From Actinostola sp. cb2023 (Eukaryota > Cnidaria > Anthozoa > Actiniaria > Actinostolidae), in assembly GCA_033675265.1 (NCBI GenBank), contig JAUJYZ010001540.1, positions 1,124,501 through 1,188,500 of the forward strand: DNA of 64,000 bases, read 5' to 3'. How positions within the stretch are numbered: the stretch's first letter is position 1; the number at the start of each line of letters is the position of its first letter. The notes under the pieces were generated by a model. The model made no database searches. It saw only the letters and a list, made by a program, of their open reading frames with translations, and was not told the DNA's origin. A program made the translations under genes and the position numbers. Shown here piece by piece: positions 47,386 to 57,346 of the stretch.

Positions 47386-48211
47386 AGTAAGTTTTCACTC
47401 ATAATTTACGATTTTTCACAGCATTTCAGGAAATGCATGGAATGGAATCGGTTTTTGTGTTTTTAAAAGCTCGTTTATTGCTAGTCAGTTTCCCATTAAC
47501 GAATTATGTTAGTATTGCGACTTATTTTTACATTTTCTTCTTATTGTTTTCCAAGGAAAGTGCAACAAGCGGTTGTATCCATAATATCAGTTGCAAGTAC
47601 AGTAGAACTAGTTACATGTATATACTAGTGATAGCATCACAGTAAGTCGGTAGCTAGCGTTCAGGCTGGACCACTGAATCGAAGCACAACACTTAATAAG
47701 TAAGGAGATTACTGAATATATTGCAAGCGCCTTACATGTAAAATACATTTTAAGATAAAAACAATACAATAAAAAATATAAAAGAAAAATTCTTGTCTTG
47801 ATGAGTTTGAACGGTAGAAATTCCACAGGGATACCGCAACTGAACAAGTCCTTACATACTTGCGATAACAATAATGGGCCTGGGCACTACCTTGCAATGA
47901 TCGACAGTATTGTGCTAAATGATAAAAATACGGGTGTACATGAAAAACTACCTAGGAGTACCTCCATGATTGTGTTGCCATGGAAACGGATTTTTACTAC
48001 AAATGGGATACCTGTGGATTAAGAATCGACTTAGTACATCTCGGCCATTTACCCTCAAACACAGGCAACCCATTCGACGTAAGGAAACATTTCCACATAT
48101 AAATGTTGTGGCCCACTTTCCGCCCGTGGGGGTGAGGGTGGGTAAGAGCTGTACTGGTCTATAAGTAGACAAAGTCTATACGTAGTCTATTATATTAGTA
48201 AGGCATTGCAC
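47386..48211. other. CAP-1 3' region and convergent spacer
   Basis: Holds the probable CAP-1 3' UTR to about 47,790, then AT-rich sequence up to the 3' end of the SDR gene. Nothing else is recognised. Confidence 0.4.
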
Positions 48212-49219
48212 CTAGCGTTGAACGCCTTGTGGAGTAGCCTTTTTACCTAACAACGCTAAAATGACGTCTCCGACACTTGTAGGTAACCTTGACAACCATA
48301 CCCACAACAATTGAACATCCCAGCCAATCATATAACGAGTCTTCGGTCGCGTTGACGTCACTGCATGTGTGATGGCGTCAATCACTTTGTAGCAATGTGG
48401 TGAAGCGCACGTGTCCACAACACCCGTTAACATATTATCGACGTCTAAAGAGAAAGTAGAGTTTGAAATGAGAGTGAATACATCTAACTACAAATGGAAA
48501 CTAGCGAGTATACTATAGTATGGGTTGTATAGACACCGGAAAAAAGAGTACTTAAGTTCGAGCCTAGCGTCGGACTGTCGGAGTAAGAACACGTAAAAAC
48601 ACGTAAGCATAACCACAAGTTACTAGGATCAAAACTTTTCATTTTCGTACGTTTGTTTGGCAAATTTGTCAGTTACTTACACGTTTGATAGCATTCCTCT
48701 CCGTATTCCTGTTGTACATCCTTATCAAGACTATTCCACGTATTGCTCCAGGACTTTATAATGTTTTTACGACTCGTCATGGGAGTTTGGAAGAATCCTG
48801 GTTCTATTATACTGACTTGGATACCAAACACCGCCAGCTCACGTCGTAAGGCATCGCAAAACGCCTCAGCACCATATTTGGATACACTGTAAGCCACTAT
48901 AGAGGGCAGACTAACGCGACCTTGGCATGAGAAACATCATTGTCAGTTGGTTGCAAAAAAGAACATTTTCTTTGCATGCGTGGAGTAGAAATACACGAGC
49001 AAAATCGCTCTGCAACTTGCAACTCAACAATACACGACAAACTGTACGATTCTGTTGTCTAGGAATAACACGACCTGTGACCCAGTATTGCGACTCCCGT
49101 ACTAAATACACGATTGAAAACGATTCCGATGATGACATGGTGAAAACAAAGTTCAGTGTCTCGGTATCCTAAATATTGTGTCTGTTCGATCGTTACTCGG
49201 GTGTGTCTGTCTGTTTGTT

Positions 49220-49286
<67 letters not shown>

Positions 49287-49493
49287 TTCTCTGTTTCTCT
49301 GTCTGTTTCTCTGTCTGTCTGTCTGCCTGTCTGTCTGCCTGTCTGTTTGTCTGTCTGTTTGTAGTAATTTTTAGTAATAAAGTTAATTAATTAATTAATT
49401 CATTTTGTCTGTCTGTCTGTCTGTATGACTGTCTGTCTGTCTGTCTATTTGTTTGTCTGTTTGTCTGTCTGTATGTCTGTCTGTCTATCTATT

Positions 49494-49536
<43 letters not shown>

Positions 49537-49593
49537 TTGTCTATCTATTTGTCTGTCTGTTTGTCTGTCTATCTGTCTGTCTGTCTATCTATT

Positions 49594-49644
<51 letters not shown>

Positions 49645-52600
49645 AGAGTGTTTCCTGTATATCCCGTAATATCTTATGTGCATACAAAATACCTGCAATA
49701 CTGATGACATTGACAACACGTCCCTTGGTCATCTTTAACAGAGGCAAGAATGTTTTGGTGACGTCAATCATCCCCCATAAATTCACATCGGCACAGTCTT
49801 TGAAATCTTCAAGGGAAATCCATTCGACTGGTCCAATGCGAGCGATACCTGCATTATTGACGACACTCCATAGACCTATAGGTAACAACATAATTAAAAT
49901 CTAATAGCTCATTAATTAATTCATACCAGTCCTCAATGTTTATCATATCACACTAGGGGAGGGGTTATCATTTATTACAGCAGTGGGGTTTGGCAAACTT
50001 TTACATAACCCCTCCTACAACTCCACTTATACCACCTACGCCCTCGCCGTCCCGCTCTCCACACAATCGTACCAACTCCCCCTATACCACCTACGCCCTC
50101 GCCGTCCCGCCCTCCACACAATCTTACCAACTCCCCCTACCACCTACGCCCTCGCCGTCCCGCCCTCCACACAATCTTACCAACTCCCCCTATACCACCT
50201 ACGCCCTCGCCGTCCCGCCCTCCACACAATCTTACCAACTCCCCCTATACCACCTACGCCCTCGTCGTCCCGCCCTCCACACAATCTTACCAACTCCCCC
50301 TACCACCTACGCCCTCGCCGTCCCGCCCTCCACACAATCTTACCAACTCCCCCTATACCATCTACGCCCTCGCCGTCCCGCCCTCCACACAATCTTACCA
50401 ACTCCCCCTATACCACTTACGCCCTCGCCGTCCCGCCCTCCACACAATCTTACCAACTCCCCCTACCACCTACGCCCTCGTCGTCCCGCCCTCCACACAA
50501 TCTTACCAACTCCCCCTATACCACCTACGCCCTCGCCGTCCCGCCCTCCACACAATTTTACCAACTCCCCCTATACCACCTACGCCCTCGCCGTCCCGCC
50601 CTCCACACAATCTTACCAACTCCCCCTATACCAAATACGCCCTCGCCGTCCTGCCCTCCACACAATCTTACCAACTCCCCCTATACCACCTACGCCCTCG
50701 CCGTCCCGCCCTCCACACAATCTTACCAACTCCCCCTATACCAAATAATACGCCCTCGCCGTCCCGCCCTCCACACAATCTTACCAACTCCCCCTATACC
50801 ACCTACGCCCTCGCCGTCCCGCCCTCCACACAATCTTACCAACTCCCCCTATACCACCTACGCCCTCGCCGTCCCGCCCTCCACACAATCTTACCAACTC
50901 CCCCTACCACCTACGTACGCCCTCGCCGTCCCGCCCTCCACACAATCTTACCAACTCCCCCTATACCAACTACGCCCTCGCCGTCCCGCCCTCCACACAA
51001 TCTTACCAACTCCCCCTATACCAAATACGCCCTCGCCGTCCTGCCCTCCACACAATCTTACCAACTCCCCCTATACCACCTACGCCCTCGCCGTTCCGCC
51101 CTCCACACAATCTTACCAACTCCCCCTACCACCTACGCCCTCGTCGTCCCGCCCTCCACGCTCGTCTCCCCGGCCTGTTCTAATAATAACTGAAGTCCCC
51201 TAAAATGCTTCCGCATTTTAACTCAGCTTTGAAGCAACAAATAAAGGCGGCGAATGCTGTGTGTATGTGCGTACAGTGTGCCTGGTTGCCCTAAATACCG
51301 GCCGTACCCTAATCCGGCCATTTTAACTTTAAAGCGCTGTGATTATAATCGTATGAATTATTGATGAGCTTAGGTTTATTAACTGCTGTTGTAGGATTCC
51401 TGATCGCTTTTTAGGCGGGGATTCAAATGTGTTTTGAAAGTAGGTAAAACAATCGCTTCAGTAATTTTCATGTTTTCCTGCATCTTAAGTCATGCGGGCA
51501 ACGTAAGTCTTTAATGGAACGTAAACAGATTATATTTGGCAGAAATACTACGCTAATCAGTAGCTTTGGACACAAAGAAAAACAATCATGAACGGCTTAA
51601 ATAAACGGAAGTTCAGGTCAGGTGAAATTACGTCCTATGCCTAAATCCGGCCACAAATCACATACAAAACAGATTTGAGGCGGGCATAAAATGAATTGTA
51701 TTAATTGTATTTAAAATTATTATTATTATTGTTACATTTATTTTGAAGTTCTTGTAGTTCAACCTTGTAATTAGACGCCACGAAACCTGTGATCTTCCAA
51801 TAGACCTTTTTACCGATACGGCGGCCATTTTGGATTCTATTGTTTTGGCTAATAAATTATTTTTCTATTTCACTCTAACCATGGTGTTGTATGACTTACT
51901 ATCTACATGTGTTTGCGTGTTGACATCGGTGGCTTAATTTGCCAAGTCGTGATATCCCTTGATTACGGAAGAACCGAAAAGAGCGGGAAAAGTGGATTAC
52001 CTGAAACGGAAGACCAAGATTTCCGGAACTTTCCGATACACATAATTTGATTTTCAAAGCGGAATTTCCAGTTTTTCCGGGTAAGTGGCAAGCACCCCAG
52101 ATGTCATTGCGGGCGCAGGGAAGACCCGTTATACAGGGTTCCCAATGAAGTAGAGGAGGGTCTTTTTTCGGTCTTTTTACAATTTATCTTTACAATCTTT
52201 TCATGTAGAATGACTTTAAAAAGTCCTTTATTATAGCAATGCGAAAAAAATAGTTACAATGATGGAAAATAATGTAAAACTTACCGAGCAATTCCTGCTT
52301 GTTAATTTATGGCCGGAATTTAGGGCAACCTGGCCGAACATAGGGCATTTACCTCGATCAATATTTTTGAATATAACAAGCTCAATGTTCAAGTGAAACA
52401 AATGTCAATTTGTGACAAGGTAAGTGAAAGAAAAATCTAGCCTTTGACTGATTTTTAGACCGCTAGTATTTTTCTAAAGAAAGATACAGCGAAGTTAATG
52501 CAAAAAGCGGCCGGATTTAGGGCAACACACTGTAATGGTTCCTGGTTAGAAAATAACGCCCACTAATAAAATACCTTGATCACTTGGGATTAGAGCTTTT

Positions 52601-52926
52601 ACTTTATGGCACACTTCCTTCACTTGTTCACTCTTCGTTACATCGAGTCTAAACGTCGTCATCTTTTCACTGCTTTCATTTGTCAAGGTTTTTTCTCCAT
52701 CTTCGGTTAAACACGCCGCGATGACTCGAAATCCAAGCTGATCTAGTCGAATGGCCGTCATTCTACCAAATCCACTGTCGCACCCAGTAATGAGAACGTA
52801 CTTGTCGTGAAAGTTTTGTACTTTGCCATCAAAAAGTAGTTTGTGCATGATGTAAAGAGTTGCTAGCACAACGACTGTAAGTGTAATGGCCACTGGTGGA
52901 CTTGCGACATCTCTCGACCACTCCAT
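48212..52926 (-). CDS. SDR9C-type short-chain dehydrogenase (retinol/hydroxysteroid dehydrogenase-like), four exons
   Basis: Minus-strand exons are 52926-52575, 49875-49693, 48920-48681 and 48444-48212, all joined in phase 1, about 335 residues (typical of the family). Residues about 12-32 form an N-terminal membrane anchor (VAITLTVVVLATLYIMHKLL). The cofactor motif TGCDSGFG is at 47-54, NNAG at 124-127, and the catalytic Ser (about 176), Tyr189 and Lys193 in AYSVSK. SKYGAEAFCDALRREL and the IEPGFFQTPM loop are typical of retinol/17-beta-hydroxysteroid dehydrogenase-like SDR9C enzymes. These are ER-anchored NAD(P)(H)-dependent oxidoreductases acting on retinoids, steroids or hydroxybutyrate-like substrates; the substrate cannot be told from sequence. 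Exon 4 encodes the C-terminal part (TRPKTRYMIGWDVQLLWVWL). Introns hold tandem repeats and a TIR element. It is convergent with CAP-1. Confidence 0.9.
48985..49078. mobile_element. Decayed half-copy of the GCAACA palindromic MITE
   Basis: In SDR intron 2, GCTCTGCAACTTGCAACTCA and GTACGATTCTGTTG match one half of the elements at 20,343 and 55,643, with many substitutions. Confidence 0.5.
49198..49646. repeat. (CTGT)n microsatellite in SDR intron 2
   Basis: Two blocks of CTGT/TTGT/CTAT tetramers are separated by a TTAATTAATT stretch at about 49,385. Cys-Leu-Ser-Val ORFs here are artefacts. Confidence 0.97.
50020..51170. repeat. 55-bp minisatellite, about 21 copies, in SDR intron 1
   Basis: The unit CCACCTACGCCCTCGCCGTC, then CCGCCCTCCACACAATCTTA, then CCAACTCCCCCTATA is repeated with occasional 51-bp units lacking TATA. 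It is pyrimidine-biased and essentially stop-free in all three plus frames, which explains the long Pro-rich ORFs. Those are antisense to the SDR gene and unlikely to be real. Confidence 0.95.
51274..52532. mobile_element. Tc1/mariner-like non-autonomous element in SDR intron 1 (CAGTGTG ends, TA target)
   Basis: The left end is CAGTGTGCCTGGTTGCCCTA, followed by AATACCGGCC. The right end is GGCCGGATTTAGGGCAAC followed by ACACTG. TA flanks both (51,272-51,273 and 52,533-52,534). Additional internal copies of the CCGGAATTTAGGGCAACCTG motif occur near 52,314. No transposase is visible in 1.26 kb. Confidence 0.75.
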
Positions 52927-52977
52927 ATTGGCTTCTCAAAGCAGTCGTTTTGTCTGCAAGTCAGTTATTTGCCTAAG

Positions 52978-53030
52978 TTTATAAATTATGGTAACAGCTG
53001 ACTGGGTTAAGATGACGTGACGTTAACCCA
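52978..53030 (-). promoter_or_regulatory. SDR promoter: TATA-like box and palindrome with TGACGT core
   Basis: TTTATAAA at 52,978-52,985 lies about 55 bp upstream of the start codon on the minus strand. Just upstream, CTGGGTTAA and TTAACCCAG (about 53,002-53,031) form a hairpin around GATGACGTGACG, a CRE-like site. This is positional inference only. Confidence 0.5.
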
Positions 53031-53088
53031 GCTCAGCTAAGGAAACCCATGAGCGAACGGGGGCGTGAAATGTATTCTCAGGTTGCTA

Positions 53089-53111
53089 GGGGGGGGGGGG
53101 GGGGGGGGGGG
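53089..53111. repeat. G23 homopolymer
   Basis: A run of about 23 G upstream of the SDR promoter, followed by a G-rich stretch. Confidence 0.95.
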
Positions 53112-53840
53112 AGAGGATTGCCTAAGGGGGAGGGGGGACCTTCTGGCATCGCGTGGATTGAGAAATATTACAATGATCCAATGTAAATAATGACTCAAGG
53201 AGAAATACTATATCTACACGAACGATTACACAACAATCAAGCGTGAATCAATCGAACACTAATCAGGTATTCTTGGCCTGGTACATTATTCAACTGATAG
53301 GCATAATTAGCAGGTTATCGTTAACCTTTCTGCATGTTCTGACTGTGGGTACGTGGTTGTTTAATATCAGTCATTGCAATGTTTACTAAGCAACTGGGTC
53401 AAACCTCACAACTCAGGTCAACCTCCCAAATGCATATTTGAAGTCGTACTTGATCATGAACGATATTCTTACCTGGAAACACCTTTGGTTGTTGTGTAGC
53501 TCTGGTACACGTGTACCTACACACGAAGTATACACTTTCTACACGAGGATGAGATGGACTGGTTATGAGTCTGGCATTTGCTACCCTCTCGGCCTCTGGT
53601 ACCCAGGGTAGGCATTTGCGAGTCACGCCAGATGAACACACACGCAATCAGCTACCAGCAATAACACGAATTCAGCGTGTCTACCTCTACAAAACGTGCC
53701 GTCAGGACACACGCATTACCAGTAACATTGCATCATGCTCAAAGTATTGATATGCTTGGATGGCATCATCGATCTGCTATTAAACAGAAGGAAACCATAA
53801 ATAAGCTCACTCCTGAAGGACCTTAAGTGATTTCGAAAAT
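53112..53840. other. Intergenic, nothing recognised
   Basis: No gene or clear repeat. The opposing ORFs at 53,399-53,750 overlap each other and have no domain. Confidence 0.4.
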
Positions 53841-53844
53841 AAAT

Positions 53845-53940
53845 AACCAAACCTTCCTAAACCACGGACTTCCTAAAACGTAGTTTCAGTGGTGCATTCT
53901 TGTGGAATGATTTACCTAAAAATCTAAAACTAAGTTGATC
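53845..53940 (+). pseudogene. Non-LTR retrotransposon protein tail (remnant)
   Basis: The plus frame DFLKRSFSGAFLWNDLPKNL continues KLS and stop. This matches the usual C-terminal end of CR1/L2/RTE-type reverse-transcriptase ORFs (RSFSYRGAxLWNxLP pattern). An in-frame stop lies a few codons upstream, so only a fragment survives. Confidence 0.5.
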
Positions 53941-54544
53941 GACGAGTTACTAGTCCAGTCATCCTATGAAATTTTGGGGGTCAAGTTGGAACAAATTGCA
54001 ACAGAAAGTTTCTCATCGCTATTCAACCAAGATGGGTTACCTAAACAACATACTAAAAGTCCTCAAAAATCCCTTCGGTGGAACATGCCGAAAATGAGGA
54101 TAAAAGTTTTCGTGGTTTCACCACAGGGATCCCGCGTCGAGCAAAATGAAATATACTTAAAAAAATATATTTATCCGACTTTTTTCTTTGATTTTTAATT
54201 TCCAAGATCTTCAATATTATTTCTGTTGTGGTTGAAGTTACTTTATTAACACAAAAGTACTTGAAATGCAGGGGAAATGTCCTTAGGCCATGATCCTTAC
54301 CACAGGGATCCCAATACGTAGAAAATTGAATTTTCAATCAAAAAATCGATTTCCTGCTTTATGTTTGATTGTTTCTTGGTTATCCGTTGCGTTGTATAGC
54401 CAAATTAGTCTATTCTAAGACTGTTTAACACTAATGACTAATAATAATCAACTATTGAAATACAATAATGATAATAATTATGATATAATGACCATAAGAT
54501 AAAATATTATACCAAGCAGAATTAAGATAATAGAACTAAAACAT

Positions 54545-55375
54545 ATTGTTTGTCAGACTCATCCAAACCAAGGTCTGGCGTGCTGGAGATAGAATAACTT
54601 TGGCCTTTGCATGTACCACATGCAGCCGAGCAATCCCGGTCGTACTTTTTGCACGTACACCTGCGCAAGTGCTACCTGATCTTACTTGCAGCCATCTGAT
54701 CATCTCAAGTATAGTGCGCTATGGGCTTGTGGTAATTCAGTTAGGATAGGAAGTGGCTTCCCATCCGTTAAGTATCATCTCCAGTCAACAGGCTGTAGCT
54801 GTTCGCAACCTTTCCATTCCTGGATCTGGTAGTACACACGTACGTAGCCGACTGTGGTATTGCAGCAGCAGCTGAGGGTGGGTGGAAGGCTTTCAGGTTG
54901 AACAAATTACGATCCAGTGGCTACCTTTTGGCAAAAACGGGTGATCGTAGTCTACAATTAGCCTCTCCTCTGAACCATCACTGTACAAAGAGAGAAGTGC
55001 TTTCTTTCCTGCCACGATGATGTCTTCCTTTGTAGCTATACCCGCTGGTCGATCAAAGATTTCTGCTTGTTGAAGGAATCTGCATGGAATCTGTTTCAAT
55101 ATTTTTAAAGCTAATGCTTTGCCAATCCCATGGAGCCGTGATGTTGTGTCGCACCCTAGAATTGCATGCAGAAACAATAGGTTAAATTTTTGCACACATT
55201 GGCACCTAGGGCAGACTTTGTCCTCTTTATGTTCCATACTCTCCTGTTCTGTGACCTTGGTTTGGGCTCTGGCTTGAAGAACAGGCCGTGCGAATCCATG
55301 TACTTCAACATGATAACACAATAAGACTAACAGGTCGGTATCATCTCCAACTAGTACACTAGCTTTAGTTTTCAT
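54545..55375 (-). pseudogene. PIN/FEN1-like mobile-element protein, left-arm copy (degraded)
   Basis: The minus frame from 55,375 reads LVGDDTDLLVLLCYHVE, then FLHAILGCDTTSRLHGIGKA and ATKEDIIVAGKKALLSLYSD. GDDTD and the GCD...GIGK segment resemble the metal site and helix-two-turn-helix of FEN1/XPG-like nucleases. I recall this as an abundant repetitive family in cnidarian and other animal genomes, usually ending in a Cys-rich tail. The frame breaks near 54,940, where a short deletion relative to the right copy changes the frame; remnants of the Cys-rich tail follow to about 54,545. It is non-functional as read. Confidence 0.7.
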
Positions 55376-55642
55376 CCTGACATTTTTCCGATTTCAGATA
55401 TACTTTTTATGAGTTTACTGATCTTAATGTGATTTATTATTATTAAAAATATAGTTTTTTATATTTTTGTTTTTATTGTTAAGCGCTTTAGAATATTACA
55501 TATTTTGCCATTTATTATGTTGAAGTGGATTCGCACGGCCTGTTCTTCAGGCCAGAGCCCAAGCCAAGGTCACAGAACAGGAGAGTATGGAACACAAAAA
55601 GGACAAAGTCTGCCCTAGATGCCAATGTGTGCAAAAACTTAA

Positions 55643-55915
55643 GGTGCAGTAATACGGGCAACAAAATCGTGCAACTTGTCGCGCAACACATTTTCGTGTT
55701 GCAGGTTGCAAAACTTTGTTGCGCAAAGTAGAAGCTCTTTCTACTTCATGCAACAAAGTTTTGCAACCTGCAACTCAGAAAATTCAATTTGCTGCGCGAC
55801 AAGTTGCGCGAACGATGGTAATACGAAAAACATTGCTCTGCAACTTGCTACGCAACAATCTGAACAATGTTGCGCGACAAGTTGCATACCGTTTTGTTGC
55901 TCGTATTACCGCACC
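55643..55915. mobile_element. Palindromic GCAACA MITE (copy 2), inserted in the right arm
   Basis: Begins GGTGCAGTAATACGGGCAAC and ends GTTGCTCGTATTACCGCACC. It interrupts the right-arm gene copy, so it inserted after the inverted duplication or in one copy only. Confidence 0.85.
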
Positions 55916-55954
55916 TGTTTTTGCACACACTTTATGCTTTGCATCAGCTTTAAA

Positions 55955-56518
55955 AATGATTGAAACAGATTCCATGCAGATTCCTTCAACAAGCAGAAAT
56001 CTTTGATCGACCAGCGGGTATAGCTACAAAGGAAGACATCATCGTGGCAGGAAAGAAAGCACTTCTCTCTTTGTACAGTGATGGTTCAGAGGAGAGGCTA
56101 ATTGTAGACTATCTACGATACACCTGTTTTTGCCAAAAGGTAGCCACTGGATCGTAATTTGTTCAACGTGAAAGCCTTCCACCCACATCACTGAGCTACT
56201 GCTGCAATACCACAGTCTACGTACGTGTGTACTACCAGATCCAGGAATGGAAAGGTTGCGAACAGCTACAGCCTGTTGACTGGAGATGATACTTAACGGA
56301 TGGGAAGCCACTTCCTATCCTAACTGAATTACCACAAGCCCATAGCGCACTATACTTGAGATGATCAGATGGCTGCAAGTAAGATCAGGTAGCACTTGCG
56401 CAGTTGTATGTGCAAAAAGTATGACCTGGATTGCTCGGCTGCATGTGGTACATGCAAAGGCCAAAGGTATTCTATCTCCAGCACGCCAGACCTTGGTTTG
56501 GATGAGTCTGACTAACAA
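55955..56518 (+). pseudogene. PIN/FEN1-like mobile-element protein, right-arm copy (degraded, 5'-truncated)
   Basis: The plus frame AEIFDRPAGIATKEDIIVAG continues to FCQKVATGS and stops near 56,157. After frame changes, matches to the family resume: VYYQIQEWKG-like sequence near 56,225-56,260 and the tail SCMCKKYDLDCSAACGTCKG at about 56,400-56,460, ending LGLDESD and stop. The upstream part is lost to rearrangement and a MITE insertion. Confidence 0.65.
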
Positions 56519-57346
56519 TATGTTTTAGTTCTATTATCTTATTTCTGCTTGGTATAATATTTTATCTTATGGTCATTATCATAATTATTATGTGACTTTA
56601 TTATTACTTAAGTTATAAATATAACCTTAATGCAACCAATTAGAGTTGTTTTCGTATGAGTGGGAAGTAGTTACGGTACGGTTCGTGCCGTGCAGTGACC
56701 GTATCGCGCCATCAACGTGCAGTGTGATTGATTGAATACAATGTGTTCGATTCTGTACCGTGAGTGTAACTCCGTACCGTAGGTTTCCTACCCATACGAA
56801 CTGACAACTATAGTATCATTATTGTATTTCAATAGTTGATTAATATTAGTCATTAGTGTTAAACAGTCTTAGAATAGACTAATTTGGCTATACAACGCAA
56901 CGAATAACCAAGAAACAATCAAACATAAAGCAATCGATTTTTTTATTGAAAATTCAATTTTCTACGTATTGGGATCCCTGTGGTAAGGGTCATGGCCTAG
57001 GGACATTTCCCCTGCATTTCAAGTACTTTTGTGTTAATAAAGTAACTTCAACCACAAAAGAAATAATATTGAAGATCTTGGAAATTAAAAATCAAAGAAA
57101 AAAGTCGGATAAATATATTTTTTTAAATATAATTCATTTTGCTCGACGCGGGATCCCTGTGGTGAAACCACGAAATCTTTAATCCTAATTTTCGGCATGT
57201 TCCACCGAAGGGATTTTTGAGGACTTTTAGTATGTTGTTTAGGTAACCCATCTTGGTTGAATAGCGATGAGAAACTTTCTGTTGCAATTTGTTCCAACCT
57301 AAACCGTAGAATGACTGGACTATACGTTGTTTCTAATGTCATGCAA

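Larger units (their letters stand above)
53951..57325. mobile_element. Large imperfect inverted repeat of a mobile gene (arms ~1.35 kb)
   Basis: The left arm (about 53,951-55,315) and right arm (about 55,515-57,325) are inverted copies. They share, for example, TTGAATAGCGATGAGAAACT and GGGATCCCGCGTCGAGCAAA (with complement) in matching order. The right arm is longer because of two insertions: a palindromic MITE at 55,643-55,915 and a block at about 56,595-56,815 containing a TIR element. The centre (about 55,316-55,514) is unpaired. Both arms carry the same protein family in divergent states of decay. Confidence 0.85.

Noticed and set aside
49156..49704. Cys-Leu-Ser-Val repeat ORFs
   Set aside because: Translation of the (CTGT)n microsatellite in an SDR intron.
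49983..51203. 406-codon Pro-rich ORF
   Set aside because: Product of the 55-bp minisatellite; frame rotates, no domain, antisense inside an intron of a real gene.
54546..54749. Plus-strand ORF and its counterpart at 56,315-56,518 (minus)
   Set aside because: They are antisense shadows of the Cys-rich tail of the mobile nuclease-like gene in each arm.
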